A stretch of 64,000 bases of DNA, taken from Algoriphagus faecimaris (GTDB taxonomy: Bacteria > Bacteroidota > Bacteroidia > Cytophagales > Cyclobacteriaceae). Positions 27,148-36,191 of this stretch are shown in pieces (positions within the stretch are counted from its first letter, which is position 1; each line of letters starts with the position of its first letter). The notes under the pieces were generated by a model that did not search any database, had not been told where the DNA came from, and saw only the letters and a program-made list of their open reading frames with translations. Made by a program: the position numbers and the translations under genes. The stretch lies in the NCBI RefSeq assembly GCF_900101705.1, contig NZ_FNAC01000001.1, positions 1-64,000 on the forward strand, given 5' to 3'.

Positions 27148-27705
27148 TCAGACAGCAGAGACAGCAGCCTGGGCAAAAGAGAGATCAAAGTCATTTTTAT
27201 CCCATTTTTCACCACGCCTCATTCCCAGCCACTCTCTCATTTCTTTATATTGGGGATGCTTGGAATCATCAATTACGGACAGCAAATTTTCATACCCCCA
27301 CACTCCTCCGCAGTCCTCGGGAGGACATTTGCCTTTTCCCTCTAGTAATTCGGCCCGAATAGCCTGCTGATCAATCACCTCTTCGACCAAAATCGAATGG
27401 CTCCAGTCATCTCCAAAGTCATAGATGTAATTGAATTTTTGTCCTTTTTGATTAAGATATTGCTTTATTTTCACATGCTCAGCATTTTCGAGCTCATCCT
27501 CAGCCCATTCGTCTTCAATGCCTATCTGAGGTTGAGAGCCATATCCACTCGGGGAAAATTGGAACAAGTGATAATCATACCAACCAAAAGCTTCCTGAAT
27601 CACAGCATGAAGTCGCTGAAAGGTAAAATGATCCGGAACCAATACTCTCCTCCAGACCGGCGGTTTGGAGATTCCTTTAATTTGAATTTTGAGTTTCAGC
27701 AGCAT
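27148..27705 (-). CDS. Plasmid pRiA4b ORF-3 family protein
   Basis: This 185-residue protein matches the PRiA4_ORF3 (IS1096 TnpR-like) family along its length: LKIQIKGISKPPVWRRVLVP at the N-terminus, FQRLHAVIQEAFGWYDYHLF, then YIYDFGDDWSHSILVEEV and the CPPEDCGGVWGYENLL motif. The family is widespread and often near mobile DNA, but its function is unproven. Here it stands alone with no other mobile genes nearby. It is complete. Confidence 0.9.
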   Translation of the reverse strand: MLLKLKIQIKGISKPPVWRRVLVPDHFTFQRLHAVIQEAFGWYDYHLFQFSPSGYGSQPQIGIEDEWAEDELENAEHVKIKQYLNQKGQKFNYIYDFGDDWSHSILVEEVIDQQAIRAELLEGKGKCPPEDCGGVWGYENLLSVIDDSKHPQYKEMREWLGMRRGEKWDKNDFDLSFAQAAVSAV

Positions 27706-27960
27706 ATTTTTTCAATAATAGATGATCAATCCAAAGGATAATGAAATTTAAAATTAGTGACAAGAATGGACAAAAAGAAGCCAACCTACGATTCTAAAAT
27801 TGATACTCTTTTATTTGCCAAAAAAGGTAAGTTTTTCCAATTTCAACGGCTGCTTTATCAAAGTCGATTTTTTTGATCTGGAAAAAGCTCTAAAATTTCT
27901 ACCCCCAAATTCCCTATCTTCGCTTCCATCCCTTCACCCAAAACCGGAAATACTCAAATC

Positions 27961-28818
27961 ATGAAGTTCCTGCTTTTTTTCTTTGCCTTTGCTCTCCACA
28001 CCTTCACTTCACAAGCCCAAACGGTCTGCACCCCCGAATCTCGTGCTAGATTAGAGCAAGCCTTGACACTTCTGCCCAGTTTTGACCCTAGAACGCAAAC
28101 CATAAATGAGCTCGTCGTCGAGATTGGTAAGAGCTTCATGGGCACTCCTTATGTGGAAAAAACCCTGGAACTCCCGGGGCCGGAACGGTTGGTCATTGAC
28201 CTGCAGGGAGTGGATTGCACGACCTATCTCGAGACCGTGGTTACCCTAGCTCGAATGGCTCAGCGAGGTGAAAATGATTACGATATTTTCGAGAACGAAC
28301 TGGAATACATCCGCTACCGAACGGGGCTTAATGAGGGCTATCCTTCACGATTGCATTACTTTTCGGATTGGATAGCCATAAATCAAAAGAAAGGTATCTT
28401 AAAAGATATTACGCAGGAAATCGGAGGCACTGCTTACGACAATAAGCCTACTTTTATGACTGAAAACCCACAGTTTTACCCTCAGCTCAGCAATCGGGAA
28501 AATGTGGAACAACTGCAAAACATCGAAGCGTCTATTCGAATCCGAGACTATTTTTTCATCCCAAAAGATCAAATCAGTGCCCATGAAAGTCAAATCCAAT
28601 CAGGTGACTTGATCGCTATCACCACTTCAATTTCCAATTTGGATATGGTGCATGTGGGCTTTGCCGTAAGGCAAAATGGCCGTATTCATCTCATGCATGC
28701 CAGTTCGGCCAATAAAGAGGTGGAAATCTCCGAAAAACCCCTTCATGATTACTTGGCTGGCAATAAAAGTCAGTCGGGAATTATGGTGGCCAGGTTGGTA
28801 CCGACTCAAGCCAATTAA
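27961..28818 (+). CDS. DUF1460 (N-acetylmuramoyl-L-alanine amidase-like) secreted protein
   Basis: This 285-residue protein has a signal peptide (KFLLFFFAFALHTFTSQAQ) and a DUF1460 domain, an NlpC/P60-like cysteine hydrolase fold. The probable nucleophile is Cys86 in QGVDCTTYLETVV; the catalytic His should be in MVHVGFAVRQNG, with HLMHASS after it. Characterised relatives cleave amide bonds in cell-wall muropeptides in the periplasm. It is followed at 87 bp by a PIG-L deacetylase gene on the same strand. The 255-bp gap upstream (27706-27960) has no convincing gene. Confidence 0.88.
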   Translation: MKFLLFFFAFALHTFTSQAQTVCTPESRARLEQALTLLPSFDPRTQTINELVVEIGKSFMGTPYVEKTLELPGPERLVIDLQGVDCTTYLETVVTLARMAQRGENDYDIFENELEYIRYRTGLNEGYPSRLHYFSDWIAINQKKGILKDITQEIGGTAYDNKPTFMTENPQFYPQLSNRENVEQLQNIEASIRIRDYFFIPKDQISAHESQIQSGDLIAITTSISNLDMVHVGFAVRQNGRIHLMHASSANKEVEISEKPLHDYLAGNKSQSGIMVARLVPTQAN

Positions 28819-28905
28819 ACCACTTCGGATTTGCCATTGATACGATTTGGCTTGTTTCTTTTCATAGGCTAACTTAGGTTCATCCCTACAATCAACCCAA
28901 AACCT

Positions 28906-29790
28906 ATGAAAACCCGATTCCTCACCCTAATTCTAAGCTGCTTTCTTTTCATACCAGGATTCACGCAAGAAAAACCACTTCGCATCCTGATGATCGGGGC
29001 GCATCCCGACGATTGCGATATCAAATCAGGAGGAACTGCGGCACTTTTCTCTCAACTCGGTCATGAGGTCAAGTTTCTCTCCATCACCAACGGAGACGCC
29101 GGGCACATGGATATGGGCGGGGGAATGCTGGCCGTTCGTAGAAATGCAGAAACTCAGGAAGTCGCCCGAAGACTAGGTGTCACCTACGAAGTGCTGGATA
29201 ATCATGACGGGGAATTGATGCCCACCCTAGAAATCCGAAAAGATGTCATCCGAAAAATCCGAGAATGGGAAGCCGATGTAGTGATTTCCCACCGAACCAA
29301 TGACTATCATCCCGATCATCGCTACACGGGAGTTCTGGTACAAGATGCTGCTTTTATGGTGGGTGTCCCCAATATTGCTGCAGATACTCCTCCTCTGAAG
29401 AAAAATCCCTTCTTTCTGTACTATCAAGACCATTTTCAGAAGCCCAATCCCTTTTCGCCGGATATCGCCATTGACATTTCCTCGGTGATCGATCAAAAAA
29501 TCTATGCCCTAGATGCCCATGTTTCCCAGTTTTATGAGTGGTTGCCTTGGATAGCCAATGACCCGGATGAAATTCCCAAAGGGAAAGAGGAACGAATCCA
29601 ATGGCTAAAATCCAAGCGGGCTTTGGCTCCAAGCCCAAGCGTCCGAGCTGGGTTGGAAAAATGGTATGGAAGCGAAGTCTCTGATAAAGCTCAATTTGCA
29701 GAAGCTTTTGAAATCTGCGAATACGGAAGTCAACCCGATGAAGCTGAAATCAAGCGATTATTTCCCATGTTGGGAAACTTGGAAAAGTAA
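28906..29790 (+). CDS. Secreted PIG-L family deacetylase
   Basis: This 294-residue protein has a signal peptide (FLTLILSCFLFIPGFTQ) and the PIG-L/LmbE zinc motif AHPDD at residues 32-36, with further ligands in HRTNDYHPDHRYTG. The family removes N-acetyl groups from GlcNAc-containing molecules; an exported form suggests glycan or glycoconjugate substrates. It ends convergently with the cyclase gene. The DAGHMDMGGG and LDNHDGELMPT loops are typical for the Bacteroidota branch. Confidence 0.92.
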   Translation: MKTRFLTLILSCFLFIPGFTQEKPLRILMIGAHPDDCDIKSGGTAALFSQLGHEVKFLSITNGDAGHMDMGGGMLAVRRNAETQEVARRLGVTYEVLDNHDGELMPTLEIRKDVIRKIREWEADVVISHRTNDYHPDHRYTGVLVQDAAFMVGVPNIAADTPPLKKNPFFLYYQDHFQKPNPFSPDIAIDISSVIDQKIYALDAHVSQFYEWLPWIANDPDEIPKGKEERIQWLKSKRALAPSPSVRAGLEKWYGSEVSDKAQFAEAFEICEYGSQPDEAEIKRLFPMLGNLEK

Positions 29791-29804
29791 AGATCATAAA
29801 TTTA

Positions 29805-30638
29805 CTACTCTAAAATGGTGGCGATCACCCGAAGCGGACCACCACTTCCGCCCTTAATATTCATGGGAAGCGCGACTACGTAAATGCCCTTAGCGGGCAG
29901 TTGATCCAAATGGGCGAGATTTTCAAATCCGGGAATCTGAGCCCCCATCAAAGCCTGATGCGCCGCAAAATCTTTGGATTGTCCATAGTCCAAACTTGGA
30001 GTATCCAAACCTACGGCTTTGATTTTTCTGTTTTGAACTAGCCAAACAGCCATCTCGGGAGCTATACCGGGAAAATGCAACTCGGAAATGCCTTCCTCTC
30101 CCATCTTATCTGTCCCAAAGTAAGCCTTCCGATCGGGATAAAATGCTCCATATCCTGTTCTGAAAAACACCATGGCATCATCAGGAATAAGTCCATATTC
30201 CTTTTCCCAATTCAAAATAGCAACCGTATCAATCAAATAATCTCGGTTTTCCAAAGCCTGCTCACTGACGTCTATCACCACGGCCTCACCAGTCAATTTG
30301 GAAAGCGGGAGCTCATCCACCGTCACTCCATTTTCATAAAAATGAATCGGGGCATCTAAGTGAGTACCTCCATGCTCGGGAGTCAAAAGTGTATAGGAGG
30401 AATAATAATAGCCCAAATCAGTTACCCCGGCAGCATCTTCTCTTAGCTGAAAGCCATCGGGATTATTGGGCCAATAGAGCGTAGTCGAGTCAAAGAGATA
30501 GCTTAAATCAATCCACTCAACTTCCGCTAAAGGGAATCCTTGAACCTCTTTTTTCACTTCATGAGTTTGACAAGAGATCAAAACTAGACCCGTCGCGATA
30601 AAAATATAATTCGAAAACTTCTTAGCTAAATTGCTCAT
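29805..30638 (-). CDS. Cyclase family lipoprotein (kynurenine formamidase-like)
   Basis: This 277-residue protein has a lipoprotein signal (FIATGLVLISC, Cys about 23) and a cyclase/KynB-like domain. The metal motif is HGGTHLDAPIHFYENG (His, Asp, His), with MVFFRTGYG and KAVGLDTPSLDYG downstream. Relatives hydrolyse formamides or act as metal-dependent cyclases; envelope location rules against kynurenine breakdown in the cytosol. The substrate is unknown. It is convergent with the PIG-L gene, with 14 bp between them. Confidence 0.85.
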   Translation of the reverse strand: MSNLAKKFSNYIFIATGLVLISCQTHEVKKEVQGFPLAEVEWIDLSYLFDSTTLYWPNNPDGFQLREDAAGVTDLGYYYSSYTLLTPEHGGTHLDAPIHFYENGVTVDELPLSKLTGEAVVIDVSEQALENRDYLIDTVAILNWEKEYGLIPDDAMVFFRTGYGAFYPDRKAYFGTDKMGEEGISELHFPGIAPEMAVWLVQNRKIKAVGLDTPSLDYGQSKDFAAHQALMGAQIPGFENLAHLDQLPAKGIYVVALPMNIKGGSGGPLRVIATILE

Positions 30639-30728
30639 TGATCTTGCTATTTTTTGATAAGGTAAAAAAGAGAAGCCTCAAAAACCAATTGGCTCGTCGC
30701 CTTCCCCTTTTTTAATGTCAATCGACTA

Positions 30729-32360
30729 TCACCGCATCTTTAAAGTGGATACATAAAAATCAGGATCTACCTCCAAATCAGTGGCTTTTTTCACGTTCAT
30801 TTCCTGCCACTCGGTGGCCGGTTGCAGTCTGACTTTTTCTTCTCCCAAGAGCACGTCTATAGGCATATCAAAAGCGGGAACGGTACCATTCCATCGAAAG
30901 TGTAAAGTATTATTTTCAGTAAAATAATACTCCAACACGGGAAGATTACTCTCCCTCAGGTACTGATCAAAAAAAGCCTTCAGATCCATCCCTGCCTGCT
31001 GTGCAATGTACTCCTCCACCTGCCGGGTATAGACTGTTTGATGGTAAAATTCCTCATTTAACCCTCGTAGAATATTCCTCCATTTTTCATCATCAGCAAT
31101 CACTTCCCGGAGTGTATTAAGTAGATTTCCTCCCTTATAATACATATCTCCCGAGCCTCTTCGATTGACTCCGTAGATTCCGATAATCGGACTTTGATTG
31201 GCAATATTCATCCGAGTGCCACGCACATATTCCTGACCTGCTTCTTTGCCATAGAAATAATCCAGAAATAAGCTTTCCGAGTAATTGGTAAAGCTCTCAT
31301 GAATCCACATATCCGCTACGTCCCGGTAAGTAATATTATTGGCAAACCATTCGTGTCCCGCCTCATGGATGATGATAAAGTCAAACTTCAAACCCCAACC
31401 CGTACCGCTGAGATCACGCCCTAAGTAGCCATTCTGATAACCATTGCCATAGGTCACCGCACTCTGATGCTCCATTCCCAAATAGGGCACTTCGATCAGT
31501 TTAAATCCGTCTTCATAAAAAGGATAGGGACCAAACCAATGCTCAAAGGCTTCCATCATGCGTGTGGCATCCCGAAACTGCGCTTTGGCTTTCTCCAAAT
31601 TGTCCCGCAAGACATAATAATCCATTGTCAATGTGCCTTTTTCACCTTCAAACTCCTCCCCAAAATGCACATAATCCCCGATGCTGATATTGACTCCGTA
31701 ATCATTGATGGGATTGGCGACAAACCAGTGATAGGTCTTTGTACGACCATTGTCATCCTCCTTGATGAGTCGGCCATTAGAGACATCCATGAGGTCCTTA
31801 GGCACGGTCACTGAGATCATCATGCTATCCACCTCGTCTGCAGGATGATCTTTTGTCGGCCACCAAATACTGGAACCGATCCCCTGATTGGCGTTGGCGA
31901 TGAAATGATTCCCATTGGCATCCTTTTGCCAGGTGATTCCTCCATCCCAAGGTGGTCGAACCGCCACTTTGGGTTTTCCTTCGTAGAAAATCTCAAGCTC
32001 GTTAATAGCCCCCTTTTCCTGTTGCTTTTTTAATGAAATAAAATGAGCTGCTCCTTCCCGCTTAAAAGTAAGCTCCTCTCCATCTTGCTTGACTGCGGTG
32101 ATTTCCAAGGGTTCTTGGAGATCAATTTGAAGGACTTCGGCGGGTTCTTCTACCCGGTAGCGTACCAAATTCTTTCCTTTGATGGACTGCGATTCTGGAA
32201 AAACCTCCACCGAAAGGTGATAATAATTCAAATCCCACCATTCCCGCTCTGGAGTGATACTTCCACGAAGGGTGTCGGCCCGGGTGGGGAGGTTTTGGGC
32301 TAAAACTGATTGTGACATTAGAGCCAAAATCATAATTAATACATTTTCTATCTTCCTCAT
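30729..32360 (-). CDS. Secreted M1 family zinc aminopeptidase
   Basis: This 543-residue protein has a signal peptide (VLIMILALMSQSVLAQ) and the M1 core: GMEHQ exopeptidase motif at about 296-300, HEAGH at 332-336 and the third ligand Glu355 in WIHESFTNY. It is shorter than classic 850-residue M1 enzymes because the C-terminal helical domain is missing, as is common for Bacteroidota M1 proteins. It trims N-terminal residues from peptides in the periplasm. It lies next to the cyclase gene on the same strand with 90 bp between them. Confidence 0.92.
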   Translation of the reverse strand: MRKIENVLIMILALMSQSVLAQNLPTRADTLRGSITPEREWWDLNYYHLSVEVFPESQSIKGKNLVRYRVEEPAEVLQIDLQEPLEITAVKQDGEELTFKREGAAHFISLKKQQEKGAINELEIFYEGKPKVAVRPPWDGGITWQKDANGNHFIANANQGIGSSIWWPTKDHPADEVDSMMISVTVPKDLMDVSNGRLIKEDDNGRTKTYHWFVANPINDYGVNISIGDYVHFGEEFEGEKGTLTMDYYVLRDNLEKAKAQFRDATRMMEAFEHWFGPYPFYEDGFKLIEVPYLGMEHQSAVTYGNGYQNGYLGRDLSGTGWGLKFDFIIIHEAGHEWFANNITYRDVADMWIHESFTNYSESLFLDYFYGKEAGQEYVRGTRMNIANQSPIIGIYGVNRRGSGDMYYKGGNLLNTLREVIADDEKWRNILRGLNEEFYHQTVYTRQVEEYIAQQAGMDLKAFFDQYLRESNLPVLEYYFTENNTLHFRWNGTVPAFDMPIDVLLGEEKVRLQPATEWQEMNVKKATDLEVDPDFYVSTLKMR

Positions 32361-32421
32361 TGCTAATCAAACTAAATTTTCACTACGAGATTTTGAGTTT
32401 ATTAGATTTCCTGAAACAAAG

Positions 32422-33660
32422 TCAATACAGAAAGCCAAAAAGCCAAAGTGGAATTTTGTTTCCAAATCCAATTTCTAGGTCATCGATTGCCAAAAAGGCA
32501 TTTTCAGCTTCTTTTATCTGAGAATAATCTTTGTTTCTTCCGCCCACTTCAATAATCATGCTCTCATCCACTTTAAAATCTCCCTTTTTACTTGACCCTA
32601 CCAATTGTCCGGAATTACGAAGCTGATTGAGCATAAAAGTTTCTCGAATGGTACCTATTGAAGGACTATGCTGAAAGGCAAATAGAAAATTACTGTTCTC
32701 AAAATAAATTTTTGCTGGCTTTTGAAGTTGGCTGATTCCTTTAACTTTTTCAAAGAGCAGGTTAAGGATTTTGGCATCTTCCAGATTTTTTAAATAAATA
32801 TTGATCGTATTTCTTCCTAGATGCATTTTTTCTGCCAATTTGGAAATATTAGGTTCAAAGGGAACAGACTCTGCAATCACTCCCAGCAGATTTTTGATTT
32901 TGGTTACATTGGCAGCACTATATCCTTCCACCATGGAAAGGTCGGATTCCAAAACTGTATTCAGGATTTGAATCAAGCGTTGCGGTATCCGGTCTTTTTT
33001 TAATTCATTCGAAAATGGAAAATACCCAGATGCTAAATAGCTTTTAAAAATGGGCAATATATGCTGTTCCAACTGATTGATAATTTCAGAAGAAATCTGC
33101 GTAGAATCCAGAGTAATAGTCTCCAGAGTCACTGGCTCGAAGTGCCCAAATCCATTTAAAGAAAGATACTCTCTAAAGGAAAGTCCATGTAAAACTTGGA
33201 CATCGAGTCTTCTACTTAAATCCGCTTCTCCTTGATAGAGATCCAAGGCCGAGGAACTGGTAAAAATCACTTGTAAACCAGGAAAGCCATCGTAGATCAA
33301 TTTTAGCTCTCGAGACCAATTCGGGTATTTGTGGATTTCATCAATCAACAGCAAGTTGCCGCCATAAGAAACCCACAAAGAAGCTAAATCAAAAAAACTA
33401 TGCTGATAAAAATATGGGTGTTCAGCAGTCACAAAAAGCCCCTTATCACCTTTTTCCAATGCTTTGAGAAGGTATTGAAGCAAGAGCGTGGTTTTACCCA
33501 CCCCTCTAAGTCCCTTGATTCCAAGAAGGCGTTCATCCGTATGTAAATCTTCAAAAAGATACCTCTTCCACTCTTTTTGGATATTCTGGAGAAGAATATT
33601 CTGATAATTGACAAGTTCTTCCACTGATTTTTGATCTGATGTCAGATCAAAATTAATCAA
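32422..33660 (-). CDS. AAA_14/DUF4143 ATPase
   Basis: This 412-residue P-loop ATPase has Walker A GLRGVGKTTLLLQY near residue 50, Walker B LLLIDEIHKYPNW, a sensor-like VIFTSSSALD and a C-terminal DUF4143 winged-helix domain (ISKLAEKMHLGRNTINIYLK and a nuclease-like EVGGRNKD end). The family is abundant and mobile in Bacteroidota, with no settled function. Near-perfect palindromes cover its start codon, suggesting autoregulation. It is monocistronic. The frame is intact. Confidence 0.9.
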   Translation of the reverse strand: MINFDLTSDQKSVEELVNYQNILLQNIQKEWKRYLFEDLHTDERLLGIKGLRGVGKTTLLLQYLLKALEKGDKGLFVTAEHPYFYQHSFFDLASLWVSYGGNLLLIDEIHKYPNWSRELKLIYDGFPGLQVIFTSSSALDLYQGEADLSRRLDVQVLHGLSFREYLSLNGFGHFEPVTLETITLDSTQISSEIINQLEQHILPIFKSYLASGYFPFSNELKKDRIPQRLIQILNTVLESDLSMVEGYSAANVTKIKNLLGVIAESVPFEPNISKLAEKMHLGRNTINIYLKNLEDAKILNLLFEKVKGISQLQKPAKIYFENSNFLFAFQHSPSIGTIRETFMLNQLRNSGQLVGSSKKGDFKVDESMIIEVGGRNKDYSQIKEAENAFLAIDDLEIGFGNKIPLWLFGFLY

Positions 33661-33715
33661 TTTTGATTTGAGTTCAAATCAATAATTCTATTTTTTGATC
33701 TGATCTCAAAGCAAT
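33629..33715. promoter_or_regulatory. Three related palindromes over the start of the AAA_14 ATPase gene
   Basis: TTTTGATCTGA (33629-33639) and its exact complement (33642-33652) lie inside the first codons of the gene. TTGATTTGA (33663-33671) with TCAAATCAA (33674-33682) sits just upstream of the ATG. A third copy of TTTTGATCTGAT begins near 33694, followed by a shorter TCAAA half. The shared core suggests one DNA-binding protein, perhaps the winged-helix DUF4143 product itself. Confidence 0.55.
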
Positions 33716-33886
33716 TTCAAGAACAATTGAATCTTAAACGTGTTTCTCCAAGTTACCTCCGTGGTTTAAATTTCAAGATTAGGATCTGAAAGTTTTGATC
33801 ATGCCCTAAATAATATTCCTGAATACCTAGCTCTGTCTTATCTTTTGGTTCTTGGATCTAAACTCTACCTACTTCCTACTGAGCAA

Positions 33887-36079
33887 TCATCTTCCTCCTG
33901 GAGGACAATGCTTCTTCAAAAAATCCGTGTACAATTTTTTCAGGTGAGCATTGGTTCCTTCTCCTTCAGAAATAGAATGAGAGCGATTGGGATAAGGCAT
34001 AAATTGGAAGATTTTCCCATGCTTAATTAGCTCATTGACCAGCATATCCGCATTGGCATAGTGGACATTGTCATCAGCAGTGCCGTGGATGTAAAGTAGG
34101 TTTCCCTCCAGATTTTTAGCATGCGTAATCGGCGACCCTGCTACAAAGTCCTCCAAATTCTCCTGAGGCAAGCCCATATAACGTTCCTGATAGATATTGT
34201 CATAGGTCAGTTGGTTGGCGACAGCAGCAATAGAAATCCCCGTTTTGTAAATTTTAGGATATTGAAAGAGCAAATTCAGCGTGGCAGATCCTCCACCGGA
34301 CCAGCCCCAGACGGCTACTCGCTCGGGATCGACATAGTCCCATTCCAAGATTTGCTTGGCGGCGGCTGCTTGATCGGAAATATTGAGTCGGCCGATTTTT
34401 CGATAGATACTTTTTCGCCAAGCTCTCCCTTTCGGTGCGGGAGTCCCTCGATTATCGATAGAAATGTAGATGTATCCATCTTCAGCCATATCCCCATCAT
34501 ACAAGCGATTTCGACCCACCCCGAAGGTATCCTTCACATTGGCTCCCCAAGGCTCGGTGTAGACATAAAAGACCACCGGATATTTCTTAGTCGGATCAAA
34601 ATCATTCGGTTTGACCATCCAGCCATCCATTTCCGTCCCATCTTCCGTTTTGATTTTAAAAAACTCCGCTTCGTTTTCCACCTGATTCTTCGATAGATTA
34701 GCAGCAATACTTCGGGCCTCTTCTAAAGGCTTGTGACTGGGAAGGCTGACCCACTCCGCCATTGGGCGGGTATAGGTATTTTGGTATTGATGAAGGGCAT
34801 ATTTTCCGCTTGGGGAAATCGAATAGGAATGGGTGCCTTCTAGTTCCTCCGGAGTGATTTTTTCGGCTTTCCCCTTCCCATCCAATCGGGCAGTATACAG
34901 GTATTTTTGTGTGGCATTTTTTGGTGAAGCGTGGAAATAAATCCGATTATTGTTCTCATCTACCCGAAGCAAATTGATCACATCGTACGCTCCGGGAGTT
35001 ATCGGTGTTTCTTTTCCATCCAATCCAATACGATAAAGCTGCCTCCAGCCTTCTTTTTCGCTAAACCAGAGAAACTCCTTTCGATCATTGATCCATTGAA
35101 ACTCATGTCTGTAGGTCAGCGCGTACACATCTTCCCAGCTGGAGAGCACATCTATCCAAGCCTCATCCTCTTCTTCGAAAATCACTTTTGCTTCGTTTTT
35201 CAGGACATCCACAGCAAAGATTCTTGATTGATTTTGCTTTCGATTGAGCTGCTGAAGCAAAACTAAATCCGGGGAATTCCACTCCATCCTCGGCAGATAA
35301 TGCTGAGCAGGATCTCCGGGAATATCCAGCCAGGTCAGTTCCTGACTTGACAATTCGATCACGCCGATTTTCGCCGGGGAAGGAGACTCTCCCACTTTGG
35401 GATATTCGACGGGAATGATTTGAGAATAGACCGAATCGGTATTATTGACCATATAAAAATCCCGGATCTGATTGGCGTTGAGCTGCCAAAATGCAATGCG
35501 CTTCCCATCCGGACTCCACTGAAATCCATCTCTCGAGGCAAACTCCTCCTCATAAGCCCAATCAAAAGTCCCGTTGATCAATTTACGGTTACCATCAAAA
35601 GTCAGTTGAGTAATTTCTCCCAGCCCAAGATCCTCTACATAGAGATTGAACTCACTGACAAAAGCCACTTTACTGGCATCGGGAGAAAACTTTGCAAAGC
35701 GAAGAGAAGACTCCGGCAGGCCCTTTCCGATTTGCTGTAGTTTTTTGCTCTCTAGGTCCAAAACCCAATAATCTCCTTGGGTATCGAGCCGCCAAACGCG
35801 CTTGGTATTGGTATAAATGAGAAGTTTTTGGCGATCCTCTGAAAAAGTAAAATCCCGAATATTCAGAACTGTATTATTTTCGGTTTTTAATTCTTCAGCA
35901 CTGACGAAAACCTCCGAAGTCTGGCCTGGAAGCTGAATGCGAAAAATTTGATTGCCACGGATTTGAAAGTAAACATCTTCAAAATCATGCCATTTGATGG
36001 ATTGGGCTTGAGTGGCCCCAAAAAAGGCTAAGATTAAAATGACTACCGATAGCAGGAATTTGGATAGAAGTTTTTGCAT
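33887..36079 (-). CDS. Dipeptidyl-peptidase IV-like S9 family peptidase
   Basis: This is an exported serine peptidase of about 730 residues: signal peptide LSVVILILAFFGATQAQ, a DPP4-type beta-propeller (about 60-490, with FDWAYEEEFASRDGFQWSPD carrying the Glu-Glu pair that binds the substrate N-terminus), and an alpha/beta-hydrolase domain with GWSGGG (Ser), HGTADDNVH (Asp) and YPNRSHS (His). It releases dipeptides from proline-containing peptides. I prefer ATG 36079 over 36136 because it starts the signal peptide. It is divergent from the aminotransferase gene. Confidence 0.94.
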   Translation of the reverse strand: MQKLLSKFLLSVVILILAFFGATQAQSIKWHDFEDVYFQIRGNQIFRIQLPGQTSEVFVSAEELKTENNTVLNIRDFTFSEDRQKLLIYTNTKRVWRLDTQGDYWVLDLESKKLQQIGKGLPESSLRFAKFSPDASKVAFVSEFNLYVEDLGLGEITQLTFDGNRKLINGTFDWAYEEEFASRDGFQWSPDGKRIAFWQLNANQIRDFYMVNNTDSVYSQIIPVEYPKVGESPSPAKIGVIELSSQELTWLDIPGDPAQHYLPRMEWNSPDLVLLQQLNRKQNQSRIFAVDVLKNEAKVIFEEEDEAWIDVLSSWEDVYALTYRHEFQWINDRKEFLWFSEKEGWRQLYRIGLDGKETPITPGAYDVINLLRVDENNNRIYFHASPKNATQKYLYTARLDGKGKAEKITPEELEGTHSYSISPSGKYALHQYQNTYTRPMAEWVSLPSHKPLEEARSIAANLSKNQVENEAEFFKIKTEDGTEMDGWMVKPNDFDPTKKYPVVFYVYTEPWGANVKDTFGVGRNRLYDGDMAEDGYIYISIDNRGTPAPKGRAWRKSIYRKIGRLNISDQAAAAKQILEWDYVDPERVAVWGWSGGGSATLNLLFQYPKIYKTGISIAAVANQLTYDNIYQERYMGLPQENLEDFVAGSPITHAKNLEGNLLYIHGTADDNVHYANADMLVNELIKHGKIFQFMPYPNRSHSISEGEGTNAHLKKLYTDFLKKHCPPGGR

Positions 36080-36158
36080 AGGGTAAGATAACTGAAAATG
36101 TTTTTGGGTTAAAATTTTCATTGCGTTGACTGCCACTTTTTAATCCCTTCCTAAGAAT

Positions 36159-36176
36159 TTTGTTAATTTCAACAAA
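36159..36176. promoter_or_regulatory. Inverted repeat between the S9 peptidase and aminotransferase genes
   Basis: TTTGTT (36159-36164) and AACAAA (36171-36176) are separated by AATTTC, 15 bp before the aminotransferase ATG. It is short, so it may be chance; as an operator it would suit the Crp-type regulator encoded next door. Confidence 0.3.
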
Positions 36177-36191
36177 TTAATCACCCACCCT

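Noticed and set aside
27739-27890. Small gene in the spacer before the DUF1460 gene
   Set aside because: The only frame (about 36 codons) is basic and aromatic at random and has no supporting signal or family text.
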